Source: Parachlorella kessleri (taxonomy: Eukaryota > Chlorophyta > Trebouxiophyceae > Chlorellales > Chlorellaceae). Taken from it: a DNA stretch of 64,000 nucleotides. Below the pieces are notes generated by a model that saw only the letters and a program-made list of their open reading frames with translations, ran no database searches and had not been told where the DNA came from. Of this stretch, positions 34,072 through 45,972 are shown in pieces. Within the stretch, counting starts at the first letter, position 1; each line of letters begins with the position of its first letter. The position numbers and the translations under genes are program-made. The stretch covers positions 106,923-170,922 of the forward strand of contig BBXU01001992.1 of assembly GCA_001598975.1 (NCBI GenBank), read 5' to 3'.

Positions 34072-37000
34072 CTAAAGTTTGGCGCGCTTGGCTGCCCTGC
34101 CCTTGCCCTTCCCCTTGGGTGCGCTCTCCTTCTTCTCCACGCCTTCATCCTTCTCACCCGCAGCAGCCTCCTCGCCTGCACAACACAACGCCTGTCGGCT
34201 TTATTACTGAATCTGCAAACTCAATGTCCCCTGCTCAACGTCCACAAGACAGGACTTTGGCATTTTTGCGGACCCAGTGGTCTAGTGAGTGCAGCTGGGG
34301 CCGAGATGTTCAATGCGCGATACTCGTCCCACAAGGAAACAAGGATGGCAAGGTCCTGGCACGAACCTTCCACTGCCTCTTGTGCATCCTCGCTGCCGTC
34401 CACGGTCTGCCCCTTCTGCTGCTGCTGTGCCTGCTTCTGCTCCTCCAGCTTGGCCTGCCGCTTCCGCTTCTTGTCAGCCACCTGCTCAGAGTTGCGCATC
34501 TTGCGCAGAGCGTACCGCACCGCCGCTGCAGCAACATTTGAGCAAACATTTGTCAGTACGCGGTCATGCATGGTACAAGCAGCTGTGGCGGCCTCTGAGA
34601 GCAAGAGGCACGGTCAAACCAAGGAGAGTAACCACTCTTTCTGCCCACGGTGACCATGTAACAGTTGACAGTGGTTCACCGTGAGCTGGTATGTAGAAGC
34701 TCCAGCTTGCACTCTCTCCCAGCCAAGGCAGCAGGTAAGTAGCCCGGCATGCAGACACTGTCAAGCAACACAGCACCCATGTAGTGGGGGCATGCTTGCA
34801 ACCAGGGCCGACACGGAAGCCCATACAACACCCACCCGCGTCGCCGTCCTCCTGCTCCAGCAGCGCCTCCACTAGGCCCGCATCAAACTCGGGAAACTCC
34901 GACCCCAGCTGGCTCAAAATAGCAGCTGCATCAGAAACAGGGAGGGAAAAGAGAGGTCAGACATACTACCAGCCTGCCAATACCTAAACTCTGCTGACAC
35001 TGTGAGTTGTCAGTGTTTGCGGTCTATCGAAAATAACAGCAAGCTGGGCTGAGGGCTGCAGTAGTGGTCTCGCACGACCGTCGACTCTCAGGCCACACTG
35101 CCCCCTTACCCCTCTTGGCTGCCTCAGTGTTGGCTGCAGGTGCTGGCTGTGAGGGGCCGGCGCTGCTGTCATCCACCTGGTGGTCGGCCACAGCCATATC
35201 CTTGCCAGCTGCAGCAACATAGAAGGCACCCGGAGGGTAGGGCCACAGGCAAGTCATCTTGCTATATGGCCAGCACTGCAGCACTGGAGGGACTGGAAGG
35301 CCAAACCTAGGCCTGCGGCTAAAACACCACCAGCCAATTTTGAGCCACGGCCTTGCCACGCACCACCAACAAAGTATCGACTATCAGTGGCTCCCTTACC
35401 CGCGTCAGTGCTCTGGCTGGAGGTGCCCGATCGCCCACCTTCCGCTCCGCCCGCAGCGGCGGCGGCGGCAGGCGCCGCCTCTGCTGCTGCCTGGGCTGCA
35501 GCAGGGCCAGCAGCCGCCTCCTGCTGCTCTGGCTGCACGCCGTCCTCCTCCATTCCCGCTGCCTCCCCGTCAGCTGCCTGTGCCTCCTGCTCCTCTTGCT
35601 GCTCCCCCTCCACACCTGGCAACCACCAACATTGGCCACCATAAACCCTTGCAAAGCTGGGAGAAGCTACAGGCTAAGTGGTGAAGCTGCTGGTGCCATT
35701 TCCGGGACAGGTACGGTGGACCGCAAGGCACACCAAAGCCTCAATCATGTTTGCTGGCACACAAGGTGCTGCCAGCCCGCAAAACTGCCACTAGCATCTC
35801 TACCATCCCATGCACGCATCACGCTCAGCATGCCTTGCAACCTCCCCCAAAGGACCTGCAACTCACCTTCCTCCTCCTCTCCCTCCTGCTGGGCCGCCTC
35901 CTTGGCCGCCTCCTTGCGGGCCGCCTCCATGTCAGCCTGCAGCTTCTCAACAACTGCCACCATGCCGCGGTTAACCTGGGCGGTACGGAGGAACTCCATA
36001 ATGTCCGCCTGCAGGCAGCACAAGGCAATGGCTTTGCTCCTAACGCGTCCTACAGGGCAGCGGGTCAGCACTTCATGTGATAATTAGCCCCAGTTGGTGA
36101 CAGAATCTCTTCCTTTAATGGGATCCAATGAGCAGTAACATGAGTTTTGCACACAGGTGAAGAGTCAGAAGCACACATGGGTCCTCCATCTGCTGGCGGA
36201 AAGAGGAAGGGGTGCGAAGGGCACTGATGAAAAGTGCGCGGCACCCTCTGGCAGGCTGTGCTGTAGGAAACCAAGAACACAGGGCAAAGGGTAGTTCCAC
36301 GCCGCCAGCGCTTCCGTCACTGTACCTTGCATGTGGGGCAGGGCTTGACCACCTTCCTTACGCGCAGGCTACGCCCGGTGGCGGCGGCCGCATCCACCTC
36401 ATCCGCGATGCCAGCAAACTTCTTGTCCAAGCAGGGCTTGCAGAAATGGTGGCCTGCAGATCACGGGTGGCAGGCAAGACTTACACAGATTTCAATAGGC
36501 ATCATCAGGTGGCAGGGCCCGAAGCGTTGTAGGAAGGTGTGAGGCACCTTGGTGGGATTGTGGCACGCTGGATGTGTGCTACATGGCTTTGCACAAGCCT
36601 CACTGTGTTCTGGACATCCAGATGCCTTAATGCCATGGTGGAGATGTCAAAGGCCGCTGCAAAGGTTAGGCTATCCGCACCCTGCTGTAAGACACAGCCA
36701 CCCGGCAAGCCAGACCACTATTGTGAGCACAATCCATACCATGTGTACTGTGATTGCCCAATGCAGGAGCTATTCGGTATGAGGATCACACTCACAGATT
36801 TCCCAATGAGTTGCAGCGAAATTCCTAGCAGCCACCACCTGGGGCTTACCGCAGGGTGTGGACACCGGCTCCCCCAGCACTCCCTTGCACAGCCCGCAGG
36901 TGAACTCCCTCAGCGCCTTCTCCTGCTCGCTCAGCTTCTTGCGGGCGGTCTTGGCTGCGCCGCCGCCGCCGCCGCCAGCCTTCTGGCTTGCGGGCGCCGG

Positions 37001-40000
37001 CCGCGCCCAGCCCCACTCCTGCGTAGGGAAGGGCGGCCGCCGGCGCTGTTGTTGTCTGTGGAGTGGTAAAACAAGGGCAACCAAGGACAGCGCAGCGGAA
37101 TAACTCCGCGGACAACAATATTTATCAAGTATCATTCGCACGCATTGGGCATTGTTGTCTGCTTGGACCTCATGGCTCGCACTTGGCTGCCGCTCTGGCT
37201 TACATACCTGCACCTAGACTGTGCCCACGCTGCAGCACAGAGCCCAGGCTGCTCCTCGCACACCCAGCCAGCGCCGCGCACCTGCTTGCCCTCGTCCCAG
37301 TCCCACCAGGGGCTGTCTGCCGTGCTGTAGACGGGCCCCTTGGCCTGCTTGAGCTCGTCCAGGGCCTCCTTGGGCAGCACAAAGCCCGGCTGGTCGCCAT
37401 GCTCTGCAAAAAGGCAAGCAAAATGGACAGGCATTACAGGTGTTATAGGTTGCCTTGTCAGGCCCCCACTGCCTTACTTACAGGCCACTGACTGTTGAGC
37501 CTTAGCACACAAATTGATACAGTCCGTGTGTGCTGCCCCTTAAAAACTTCACCCCGTCCGGCTGCAAGTTAACAGCCCTCCTCACATCCCAAACCCACCT
37601 GTGGAGGACAAGGCGCTGCTTTCACCTCACACTCCCTCACCCAACTCGCAACACCGTTCCCCATATACAGACCCACAGCACCACCCCTGAACCATATTCC
37701 ACCCTCCTACTCACCCTCCGACGACCAGGGAGCGGGCTCGTTGTCGCAGCGCACAAACAGGTAGCGGCAGATGAGGAAGCCCTGCTCGCCCGGCTTGCGC
37801 CAGCACTTGGCGATGCGGTAGATGCCATCATAGCGCACAGGGGTCTCCTCGCTGGGAGCGTACGCTGAACGCTTCTCCTGCACACAGTGAAGCGGGGCGG
37901 GGACCAGGCGGGGTGGGTAGGTGAATGCGGCATGGCCTGCTAAACCCAGTGCACCGCTAAATCCCGCCCTGGATTTAAAATACCATTCCGGCATGCGGTC
38001 ATCAAGGGCCACGACAACGTTGTCGACAAGTTCGGCTGCAGAGCGAGCAGCTCGACGCTTGCAGCTGCTGCATCACTGTTGCCCGGCAAACCAACCTTAC
38101 CTTGACTGGCAACTCCATGCCACCAGCGAGCAGCAGGACGCTTGCAGCTGCTGCATTTATGTGGTCGGGGTATCAGCCTCTTATTAGGAAACCCACCAAC
38201 CCTCTCGCTCTCACCTTGAAGGAGCGGACCACGCGGACGGGCAGTCCTTTGAGGCAGGACACCTGCAGCGCCTTGTTGCTGCTCTCAAACTTCTGGTCAA
38301 AGGACTGGTCCTGCAGAAGAGCAAGGCAGTGACAACACTGTTGACGCCATGAGAGATAATGCCCGCCCACTGGGGCCCCTCACAGTGGCACGCAGGTTTG
38401 AGCAATTTGTACGCACAGGAGTGGCTTGGACAATAGCAGGATGGGATCAGCTACCACCGGCTTCATTGAGAAGGAGCATCCTGCAAGGCCCCTTTCAGCA
38501 ACAGCTAGAGCCCGGCTGGATAGTAAACCTGTGTCCCCGGGGGAAGCCCCTCTCCCCTCCTCCTCCCCTCCTGGCAGACAGCATGTATGTGGCCATGCAG
38601 GACGGCAAGTGTCCCAACGTCACCCGGCGAGTGTGCCTTGCCCATGCCCATAATTCCTGCACCTCCCTGCGCCCTTCCCACCCACCTTGTTAGTGCGTTT
38701 GTTGCCACTGAGGTCCCGGCCGCCAGATCCGGTGTAGAGGAACCACTCGCCCTCGTCCTTGTCGTCCAAATAGCCCCCCGACAGCACCACAGACTGGGCG
38801 CCGACGCTGGACTGCCCAGCAATGCCTGCCACATGGGGGAAGTGGGCGCCCCACTGCCGGCAGTCCAGCCGGTCCTTCCACCATTCGCCCACGCGCACGC
38901 CCTGCGAAGCAGCAGAACGAGTAAGGGCGGTTCAAGTGGGCACAGAGGGCTGGAGGAACATGGCTGCATACTACATGCTCCCTAATAACAATGTAGATGG
39001 CAGTTGTGTGAGTGTTGATGAGCGCACTTCTGTAAACTGCAGCCAGCATCATAGCCCCTTCCAGACACATGACACATTCTTGAAGTGCCCATCAGAATGG
39101 GACTTCTACTGCAGTTAAACTTGTTTCGCGCAAACGGCGCACCCAAGCCGCTCCCGCAACCCCTTCTGCTGCCACAACACCCTACTCCGCCCCCTCTCCT
39201 GCACCGTGCACAGGGCCGCTGCGGTCCTGCCCTGCCCGGCCTCACCTGACCGCGCGGGTCCGCCTCAGGCGGGATCGGTCCAAAGTGATCGTTGGGCACG
39301 TTGACCATGATGCGGCCGGAGGCGGCGTTGGCACGCCCAGCACGCACTGCACGCTCGGTGGTGAAGGCCTCATCGGGGCGGTCCTTGTCGTCGATCCTGC
39401 ACCACAGCGGGCGGTGGGTTCAGCTAGTTAGATTGCATGAAGTAGGTGAGGCGGCCGGGGTGTGGGGCATACAGGTAGGCCATCACAAGTGCGTTTAGCT
39501 ACAGCCTTGCACTAAATTTTGCTTGTTTGGGCATGGTACTTCGTACAAGGACTGGGCATCCTTAGCAGCACCCCTGCCATACCTGCCACAGCCAGCTAGC
39601 AAGCAGATTCCCTGTGCCAGTCAATGACCGACACGAATCATCGTCCCACCTGGTGAATGGCTTGTTGGCCACTGCCTGCTGCTTGCCCTGCTTGGCCATA
39701 CGGATGGCAAAGGTCAGCGCGGTGTTGACACGCGGGTTGGAGACAAACTTGGCTGGGAAGGGTGCGCGGCAGGTAGGGCAGGCCTTCTTGCCGCCCTTGT
39801 TCACCATGCCTTGGAGGCAGGCCAGGCAGAAGTTGTGCTGGCAGGGTGCCTGCAGCAGCGATACTCAGCCAAAGCTAGGGCCCCATAACGTGCAGCACAA
39901 TGTGCCAGCGCCACAATCCTGATTTTATCAGTAGGCTACGGCTCCAGCGGGTGCTTAGTGAATGCCTTAGACAAGAGCAACGCAGTGACGAACAGCCGGC

Positions 40001-40409
40001 CCACCGTGACAGGGCGGTCGCAGACATCATGGCAGATGGTGCACTTGAGGTGCTCGCCCAGCACGTCAGCAGTGTCGCCTGGCTCAGCGACGGCCTTGCC
40101 CTTGCCGTTTTTGGAGCCCTCTGCACAGGTCACGTTAACGCTGTCGCCACCCTGAACAGTGCTCTATGCTACGCTTGCAGCATGGGGAAGATAGCCCGTT
40201 GACAAGCAAACGCCTTGGGCAAGTATATATATTCCTCTACGCTTCCCTGGCTTACCAGCCTTGCTGCCCTCGCCTGCCGTCGTCTCCTCCTGTTTGGGAG
40301 CCCACTTGCCCGACATGAGCTCCTGCCGCTTCTTGCCCTTCTCGGCCTCTGTGAGGTTTGGGTCGTTTTGTATTTCCATGATGCGCTTGAACATCTCTTT
40401 CTGATCCAT
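34072..40409 (-). CDS. VIM: ORTHRUS/VIM (UHRF1-like) RING-SRA-RING E3 ligase, no PHD
   Basis: Sixteen exons: 40409-40256, 40120-40005, 39849-39650, 39396-39246, 38901-38686, 38310-38215, 37877-37715, 37403-37282, 37045-36850, 36453-36326, 36008-35867, 35615-35400, 35208-35110, 34925-34836, 34525-34367 and 34175-34072; 783 residues. RING1 spans ~77-127 ([26 protein letters not shown]). The SRA/YDG domain spans ~165-365, with [71 protein letters not shown] and [13 protein letters not shown]2 spans ~455-515 ([21 protein letters not shown]). Plant VIM proteins bind hemimethylated CG through SRA and maintain DNA methylation. The N-terminal PHD finger of VIM1-5 is absent: the protein opens with [14 protein letters not shown], a short charged helix. 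The C-terminal ~220 residues are Gln/Glu/Ala-rich and end in a Lys-rich, NLS-like tail. Confidence 0.94.
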
Positions 40410-42059
40410 CTTGGCTTGCGATGTGTAGATGCCTCTGAAGGAGCTACCGACCCTGCCGGACTATGCAAAGTGGGGTCAAAGTGCAAGAAGTCCAATACGG
40501 CCGCTTCAACGGGCCCAGCAAGGCTGACAATTTGAGTGGGCGTTGGACCAAAGCACAGCAGGCCACTGTCACGGCTAAATGATGGTGAGTCGACAGAGCG
40601 CTCCAGTAGTTTACCAGCCCCTCTGATCATACATATACAAGATGAGTTCAACTGGCAGGGTCGTGCCATGGGTCATGCTACCGCATGCCATGGCTGAGCT
40701 TCCTGAAGGCGTGTATGACGAGGAAGCGTTTTAGGGAGTTTCTACCATTACTCCAATAGTACACCTGGCCTATGAACGTATTCCAGAGCACGGCCGATGC
40801 CGTCAGTGCTATCGAGAAGTGTGCACTAAGTCTTCTATTGTTGGTGGCAGACGGTGCTAACAGAGGTGGGCAAGGAGAAACGGTTCTGACAGGGCTGGCT
40901 GCAGTTGTGCTCTGGGGCGTGCCTGACTCCTGATCCAGCAGGTCTCCGGAATGGATACAAGGTCTGCTGAAGGGCTTGGTTGCGTTTGGAGCTAGTAGGT
41001 CGCTTCCCAAGATCAGCAAAGTCCTCTGGACCTATATGGGCCAGTAAGTTACACCACACTGGGTGCTTGCCTGTGCATTTCAGCCAGCAAAGTTTTATTA
41101 GCAGAGGCTGTGCACCCAGCATATGGCGGACGCACCAGCGGCAATGCTGAGTATGAAAATGCAGGAGTTGCTCCCCCCACATTCGAAACCTGCCGTGTTC
41201 CATTAGGACCATAAGCTTAAACGTTGCCAGCTAACCGGGCTGGGGCCGAGGCACTACGAAGGAGTGGTGGTTATGAACCCACAGTTTTATTAGCATGGGT
41301 GGCAGGTAGTGCGAACAGGGTGTGAGTGTTGAACTGTTGAAAAGTTTTATCTTAATGAGGGTTTCACAAGAACGAATTGTTGCGCTAAAGCAAGAGCAGA
41401 TGGACGTGTAATATTGTGGATGGCAGTTTATGCGATCAGAGCAGGGGGGTGGGCTGACAGAGGTCTATGCAGTCTATGCTCTGTACCTAGCATGGGTGGC
41501 AGGTAGTGCGAACAGGGTGTAAGAGTTGACCGGGACGTATAGGACAGGATGCAGAGTGCGCCTATGCTCTGTATCTTATTCAGGGTGGCTGGTCGTGCGA
41601 ACAGAGGTAACGGCAACCTGCGGTGACAGGGGCAATGCACTTATGCTCTGGGGCTTGCCTGACTTCTGATCCAGGAGTTCTCTCCCTGAACAACAAATTA
41701 AGGCCACTGGAAGTGTATAGGCGGCGGCTCGAGGGAACAGCCAAGGAGTGGCCAGTTGCTTTGCAGATCTACGTGCCAGCTTGTGATGTGTGCCCCACGT
41801 CTTTTTATATTTGATGGCACTGCATGCTAAAGAGTGCAGTTCAAGCTTTAGGTATTTTTCCTTCAATACTCAATCAGCCAGGGGTTGCTTGAGCAGGGGA
41901 CCTATGCGTGGGTATACCATCCCAAATATGATTACCTACCTGTGGGAAACCCCACGTGGGTGCAGCCCTTTCTCAAACTGGCCCTCTCTACCAGGGATGC
42001 CCAGATACACAGGTGGTGTACAGAAAGGAAGACCAGCCATGAACTCAGCACACAGCATC
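40410..42059. other. Gene-poor region with degenerate short repeats
   Basis: This stretch lies between the start of the SRA gene (40409) and the stop of RAB3GAP2 (42060). It should hold the RAB3GAP2 3' UTR (minus-strand TGTAA at 41049-41053) and the SRA gene promoter. It is less GC-rich than its neighbours and contains several related, degraded repeat copies. Minus-strand frames near 40850-41210 and 41576-41866 share an LLDQ(E/K)SG(T/K)PQS peptide, which fits a decayed repeat family, possibly a transposon remnant. No transposase or reverse-transcriptase motif is visible. Confidence 0.45.
41292..41520. repeat. Identical 32-bp direct repeat
   Basis: Bases 41292-41323 and 41489-41520 are identical over 32 positions. 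More degraded copies sharing the GTGCGAACAG core follow near 41584 and, weakly, near 40850. Confidence 0.85.
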
Positions 42060-45000
42060 TCATAAGCCCAGCAACAACTTCCTCAAGTCCAATAGCTGCA
42101 GGCTTTCCAAGTCCAGCATCCACACAGAGTTGCTGGCCAGCACGGCTGCTCCCCCACTGGCCTCTAGCCACGTTGCCTCTCTTGCTGCAGCATTATGCGC
42201 TGCTGAGAGTTCCGCAATGCCTGTGCTGCTTCGCGGTCCCGCTTGCGGCCCAGTTTGCTGCGGTGGCCTGATAGGCTGCTGAAGCAGCACCGCGTGCTGC
42301 GACTGGTAGCGCACGGCTGCTGCCCGCCTGCCGCTGTGAGGCTGCCACAGCTCAACGGCCGCCCTCCTGGGCGCATAAACAACCACATACAGCTGCTGCC
42401 GGGCGTCGTCCCGCTGGCCAGAGGGTGACTGTGGCAGCTCGGTGCCTGCATCGTCCTGCTGTGACCCTTGCCGCTGTACCTGCAGCCCACCTGCCCCTAC
42501 CTGCTGCCCATGCTGGCCTGCAATGACCAGCAGAGGACCCAGAACCTCTGCTGGGGGTGCGTTGTCATGGGCGGGCTGCACTGGCTGGGTGGCTGCCAGC
42601 TGCAGAGGCTCGTCCAGGTCAGGTAGGGCGCTGAAAGAGCTGCCGGCCTGGTTGCTCCCGGCCAGGGACGCAGCGCTGGGGCCCTGTGTCTGCATGCCAG
42701 CTGCCTGGATTGCTGCCTCCTCAGCTGCCTTGGGTTGCTGGTGCAGCAGCTCTGCCCCCGGCTCCACGGGGAGGAACTCAAGGGCTGCAGCATGAACTGC
42801 ACTGGACAGCCGTATTTCACCAGAGCTGTCCGGAGCATGCGTATTTCCCATGCTGTCCGCTTTGCTGACTGTGTCACCTGCCGCAGGGTGCGCTGGGAAG
42901 TGATGGCCTACCTCCCCTTGCCGGGGTCCTTGCTGCTGCTCAGGAGCGCTGGCCTCCGCTGCTGACACTGACACCGACTCATCCGAGTCGCTCCACCGAG
43001 CCTCCCAGTCTTCACGACTGCTGCCTGCCGCTGCCGATCCAGTATCCTCCCTCCCAGCACCCTGCTGGGCCTGCTCAGCCCGCCCTTGTTGCCCATGCAG
43101 TCCCAGCTCGTCCGGCCCCCGCCTCACACTCTGCACCTCTTCCTCCCCATCCTCCTCTAGCTGCTGCTGATGCTGCTGCTGCCTGCTGGAGTGACGGTGC
43201 CGCCTGCGCTGCTGCAGCCCCGCAGGCCCTAACAGCCACGCCACCTGCGCGTCTCGGTAGCCCTTGAGCATGCGAATGACTAGGGTGGCAGCGGTGTCCA
43301 CCAGCAGTACGCGGCCCAGGTTGTCGCAGCAGGCAGCCAGAGTGCCGCTGCACGGGGGCACAGAAGAGGAGAGGAGGGGTGTGGGCACAACGGGCGGTTC
43401 ACCAGCATGTCAGAGAGGAGTCTGTGTCCACGGGGCTTATACGTGACATGGCTGTAGGTATGCCACCCAGCTACAGGGGCCCCACATGACTAGTTCTGCC
43501 CATGCATGCATCTCTAGACCCAGAGCAACCTCAGACCAAGCCCAGGCACACGCACACTCCTAACTTACCAAAAATGCAGGAACCAGGCCCCCTACACAAG
43601 CAGCAACATTCGCACGGCCTTGGGGCCACAGGTGCCCCAGCAGGCCCTGCAGCCAGCTTACCAAGGAGACATGCTGACCCTCGTGACCGCCCGCTTCTCG
43701 TCCCACACGCTGGCAGCCAGGCTGGCGGAAGACCCTTTGATTTTGGCACGCTCCTCCTTGCCCTTGCTCCTGCCCCCCAGGAGGGAGGGCCGACTGGGCA
43801 AACCAATGGGCAGCGCTTCCCTGGCTCGACTTATGAGGGAGAACAGCCCGCCGCCATTGGACTCATCTGCATGACAGTGCCCTTGGTTATGGGGTTACAG
43901 GAGAAGAAGGCACTGCCATGGTCACACAAGGGGTAACCACCCAGGAGAGACATAGACGGAAAACGGAAAGGCAGGTTGTATATTTCACAAACGGTATCAT
44001 AGTTGCGCACGCACCCACTAGCTTGCTGGCAACCACCTCACTCTGCCCCAAACGCTTGAATGCTATCAGCTCGAAGCACCTGCCTGCTTCCAAAGTTGCA
44101 AGCGGCGGGCCAGCCCCCGTTGTGAAAATTTGGGACTTCTCGCCACTTTCTCTGCCCGCAAGCATGGAGTAAAGTGAGGGCGGGGCGGATCCCAGGCTTA
44201 TGGCAAATGACCTGGGGCCTGCATGATGATAGGTTTAGAGGGTATATGCGAAGACTTATATGACTGACCTCAAGCACGCGTAAGGTTGCCTGACATTCCT
44301 CATAGCCAACGGCAGATATTGACAGCTATTGCTGCTAGATGCCTGTACAGCTCCACCTAAGAGCAAGATGTAATTCAAGAGGGCAACAGACTCGGCGCAC
44401 TTGGCTTGTAACAAAGTATGCCACCCACCTGTGCCCCGCGGCAGCTGCCATTTGGCAAGAGAGAGGGTGGGGGCAACAGGGGCAGCCCCCCACCAGCCGC
44501 GCCCCTGGGCACCTTTCTGCCATCGCACCACTGCCCGGATATCCAGCAACGTAAGCCGCATCACGGCGTCAGGAGCGCACACAGTGATATCCTCTGAGAG
44601 GTCCCCCGGATCTGTCCCCATGCCTCCCAACCTGCAAGGGCGCTTCAGCGGCCTCACATGGCAAGGCGTCAGCAAGCCAACTGTACCTATGCAGTGGTCG
44701 AGAGCATGTCCGGTACCGGCCGGCTTGGCATACATATCAGGACCGCCGCCTGCCCTCTTAGCCAACCCACACCTTGGCATGGCACGCTCCTGGGCATGGC
44801 TTGCCACCGGCAAGGCTGGCTAAAGTCCTGTGGCTCAAGCCTCTGAATAGCCGTCCATACTCAAGTCCAGAATCGTAGGCCACCTGACTGAGATGCAGGT
44901 GAGGGGTCCCTCATGCAGGTCCTGCCGGTGCAGCGTCGCCCCGGTCAGCGCATGGACTTGCAGGAAGCCGGTGGAGGTGCCCACCAACAAGCAGTCGTCT

Positions 45001-45619
45001 GCATGAGCCAGGTGAGGATGGCGGTCTGGTCAGGCCCTGCGGGTAAGATCTATCTTACTGAAACAGGTGCAGAACCCGCTTCACGACAGTTTACAACGTG
45101 ATACTTTGGTGCTTTATCAATGCCGGGTCGTCCAACCCAAGGCGTCCCACCTCCATCGCCACGGTTGCTTAACCCTCCCTGGCCCATCCCACCTGCTGGC
45201 TGCCCTGGCGACGCCAGCCAAGCCAATGATGACACCGTCTCGGGCGCCTTGAGAACATTTGCAAACTCCAAGCTGGCTATGCCACCCTGAGAACCTGCTG
45301 CACCACCTGCAGCTTGGCCCTGCTGCTGGGCTATCACGAGGCGCTGGTCCAAGGCAACTGCCACCCCAGGCCTGCAAAACGGGCTTATTATAGGTTAGGC
45401 TGCAATCACCACTTGGTGACGAAAAGAAGAGGCTACGAACCCCGAGGCAGCAGCGGCCGTCCCTGGCCTTGCTGGTTGGACCTACCCCCTAGGGCACCCC
45501 GCACACTTCACTCGTCCCTCCTCTGCCGCGTTCATCAAGTGCAAATTGAGGTCATGTGATCCAACGAAAGGGCTGTCGTCGTGCTGGAGCAGCAGTTTCG
45601 CCAAGAAATCCAGGTTCAT
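42060..45619 (-). CDS. RAB3GAP2: Rab3 GTPase-activating protein non-catalytic subunit (RAB3GAP2), short form
   Basis: Seven exons in phase: 45619-45486, 45371-45193, 44998-44884, 44631-44269, 44151-44015, 43866-43662 and 43347-42060, giving 806 residues. Diagnostic segments of the RAB3GAP2 N-terminal domain are DDCLLVGTSTGFLQVH (exon 3), FTTGAGPPLATLEAGR (exon 5), SLAASVWDEKRAVTRVSMSPC (exons 6-7), LAACCDNLGRVLLVD, IRMLKGYRDAQVAWL and VVVYAPRRAAVELWQPHSG. In animals the subunit pairs with RAB3GAP1; the complex acts on Rab3 and Rab18 in exocytosis, ER and autophagy traffic. Odd points: about 250 residues of Gln/Glu/Ala-rich sequence are inserted between GYRDAQ and YAPRR, and the protein stops soon after the beta-propeller-like domain, well short of the ~1,390-residue human protein. 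The first exon (MNLDFLAKLLLQ) is the least certain. Confidence 0.82.
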
Positions 45620-45972
45620 GTCGCGGGCAGCCTTGCCCCCAAGGCGTGACCAGGTGATAAGGTAAATAAATTATTTTGATCCAGGTTATATAACCGAGCA
45701 AGCTGTCGTCCCCTGTGAAAGCCTGCCATGCTGGCAAGTCCTGTCATGGTGACTCAGGGCCAGAGCATTTTTGTTGATCCGAGGTGCAAGTTGGCTGTTC
45801 ACCCTTCTCTATCAAGTTACTACATGCGAAGAACTGGAGACCGGAGTCACGGGAACGGCGAGAGAGGGAACGTGGCTTTTTCAGCCCTTTCAGACGCCTG
45901 CTTCTTAATAAAGCGCTGCAGTCTAGCGCTCTTCGGTTAGGTGCTGCTCGAGAGCAGTGTGGCAGAATTGTG
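45620..45972. promoter_or_regulatory. Bidirectional promoter, RAB3GAP2 / RCHY1, with palindromic TATA-like site
   Basis: The two start codons are 353 bases apart and divergent. A perfect 12-bp palindrome GGTTATATAACC lies at 45684-45695, about 65 bases from the RAB3GAP2 start and about 280 from the RCHY1 start. Being symmetric, it reads as a TATA-like element on both strands. Confidence 0.45.

Noticed and set aside
40835..41212. Minus-strand frame with Cys/His residues, considered as a transposase or zinc-knuckle fragment
   Set aside because: The Cys/His spacing fits no transposase, integrase or RT zinc finger I know, and no catalytic motif is present; kept only as a possible decayed repeat.
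42243..43096. Plus-strand open frames opposite the last RAB3GAP2 exon
   Set aside because: The minus-strand frame carries recognisable RAB3GAP2 segments joined in phase to upstream exons; the plus frames show no motif.
44432..44513. Possible intron with donor at 44513/44512 in RAB3GAP2
   Set aside because: The frame stays open to 44269, and reading straight through gives phases that fit both neighbouring exons; the proposed short exon would bring in a stop codon.
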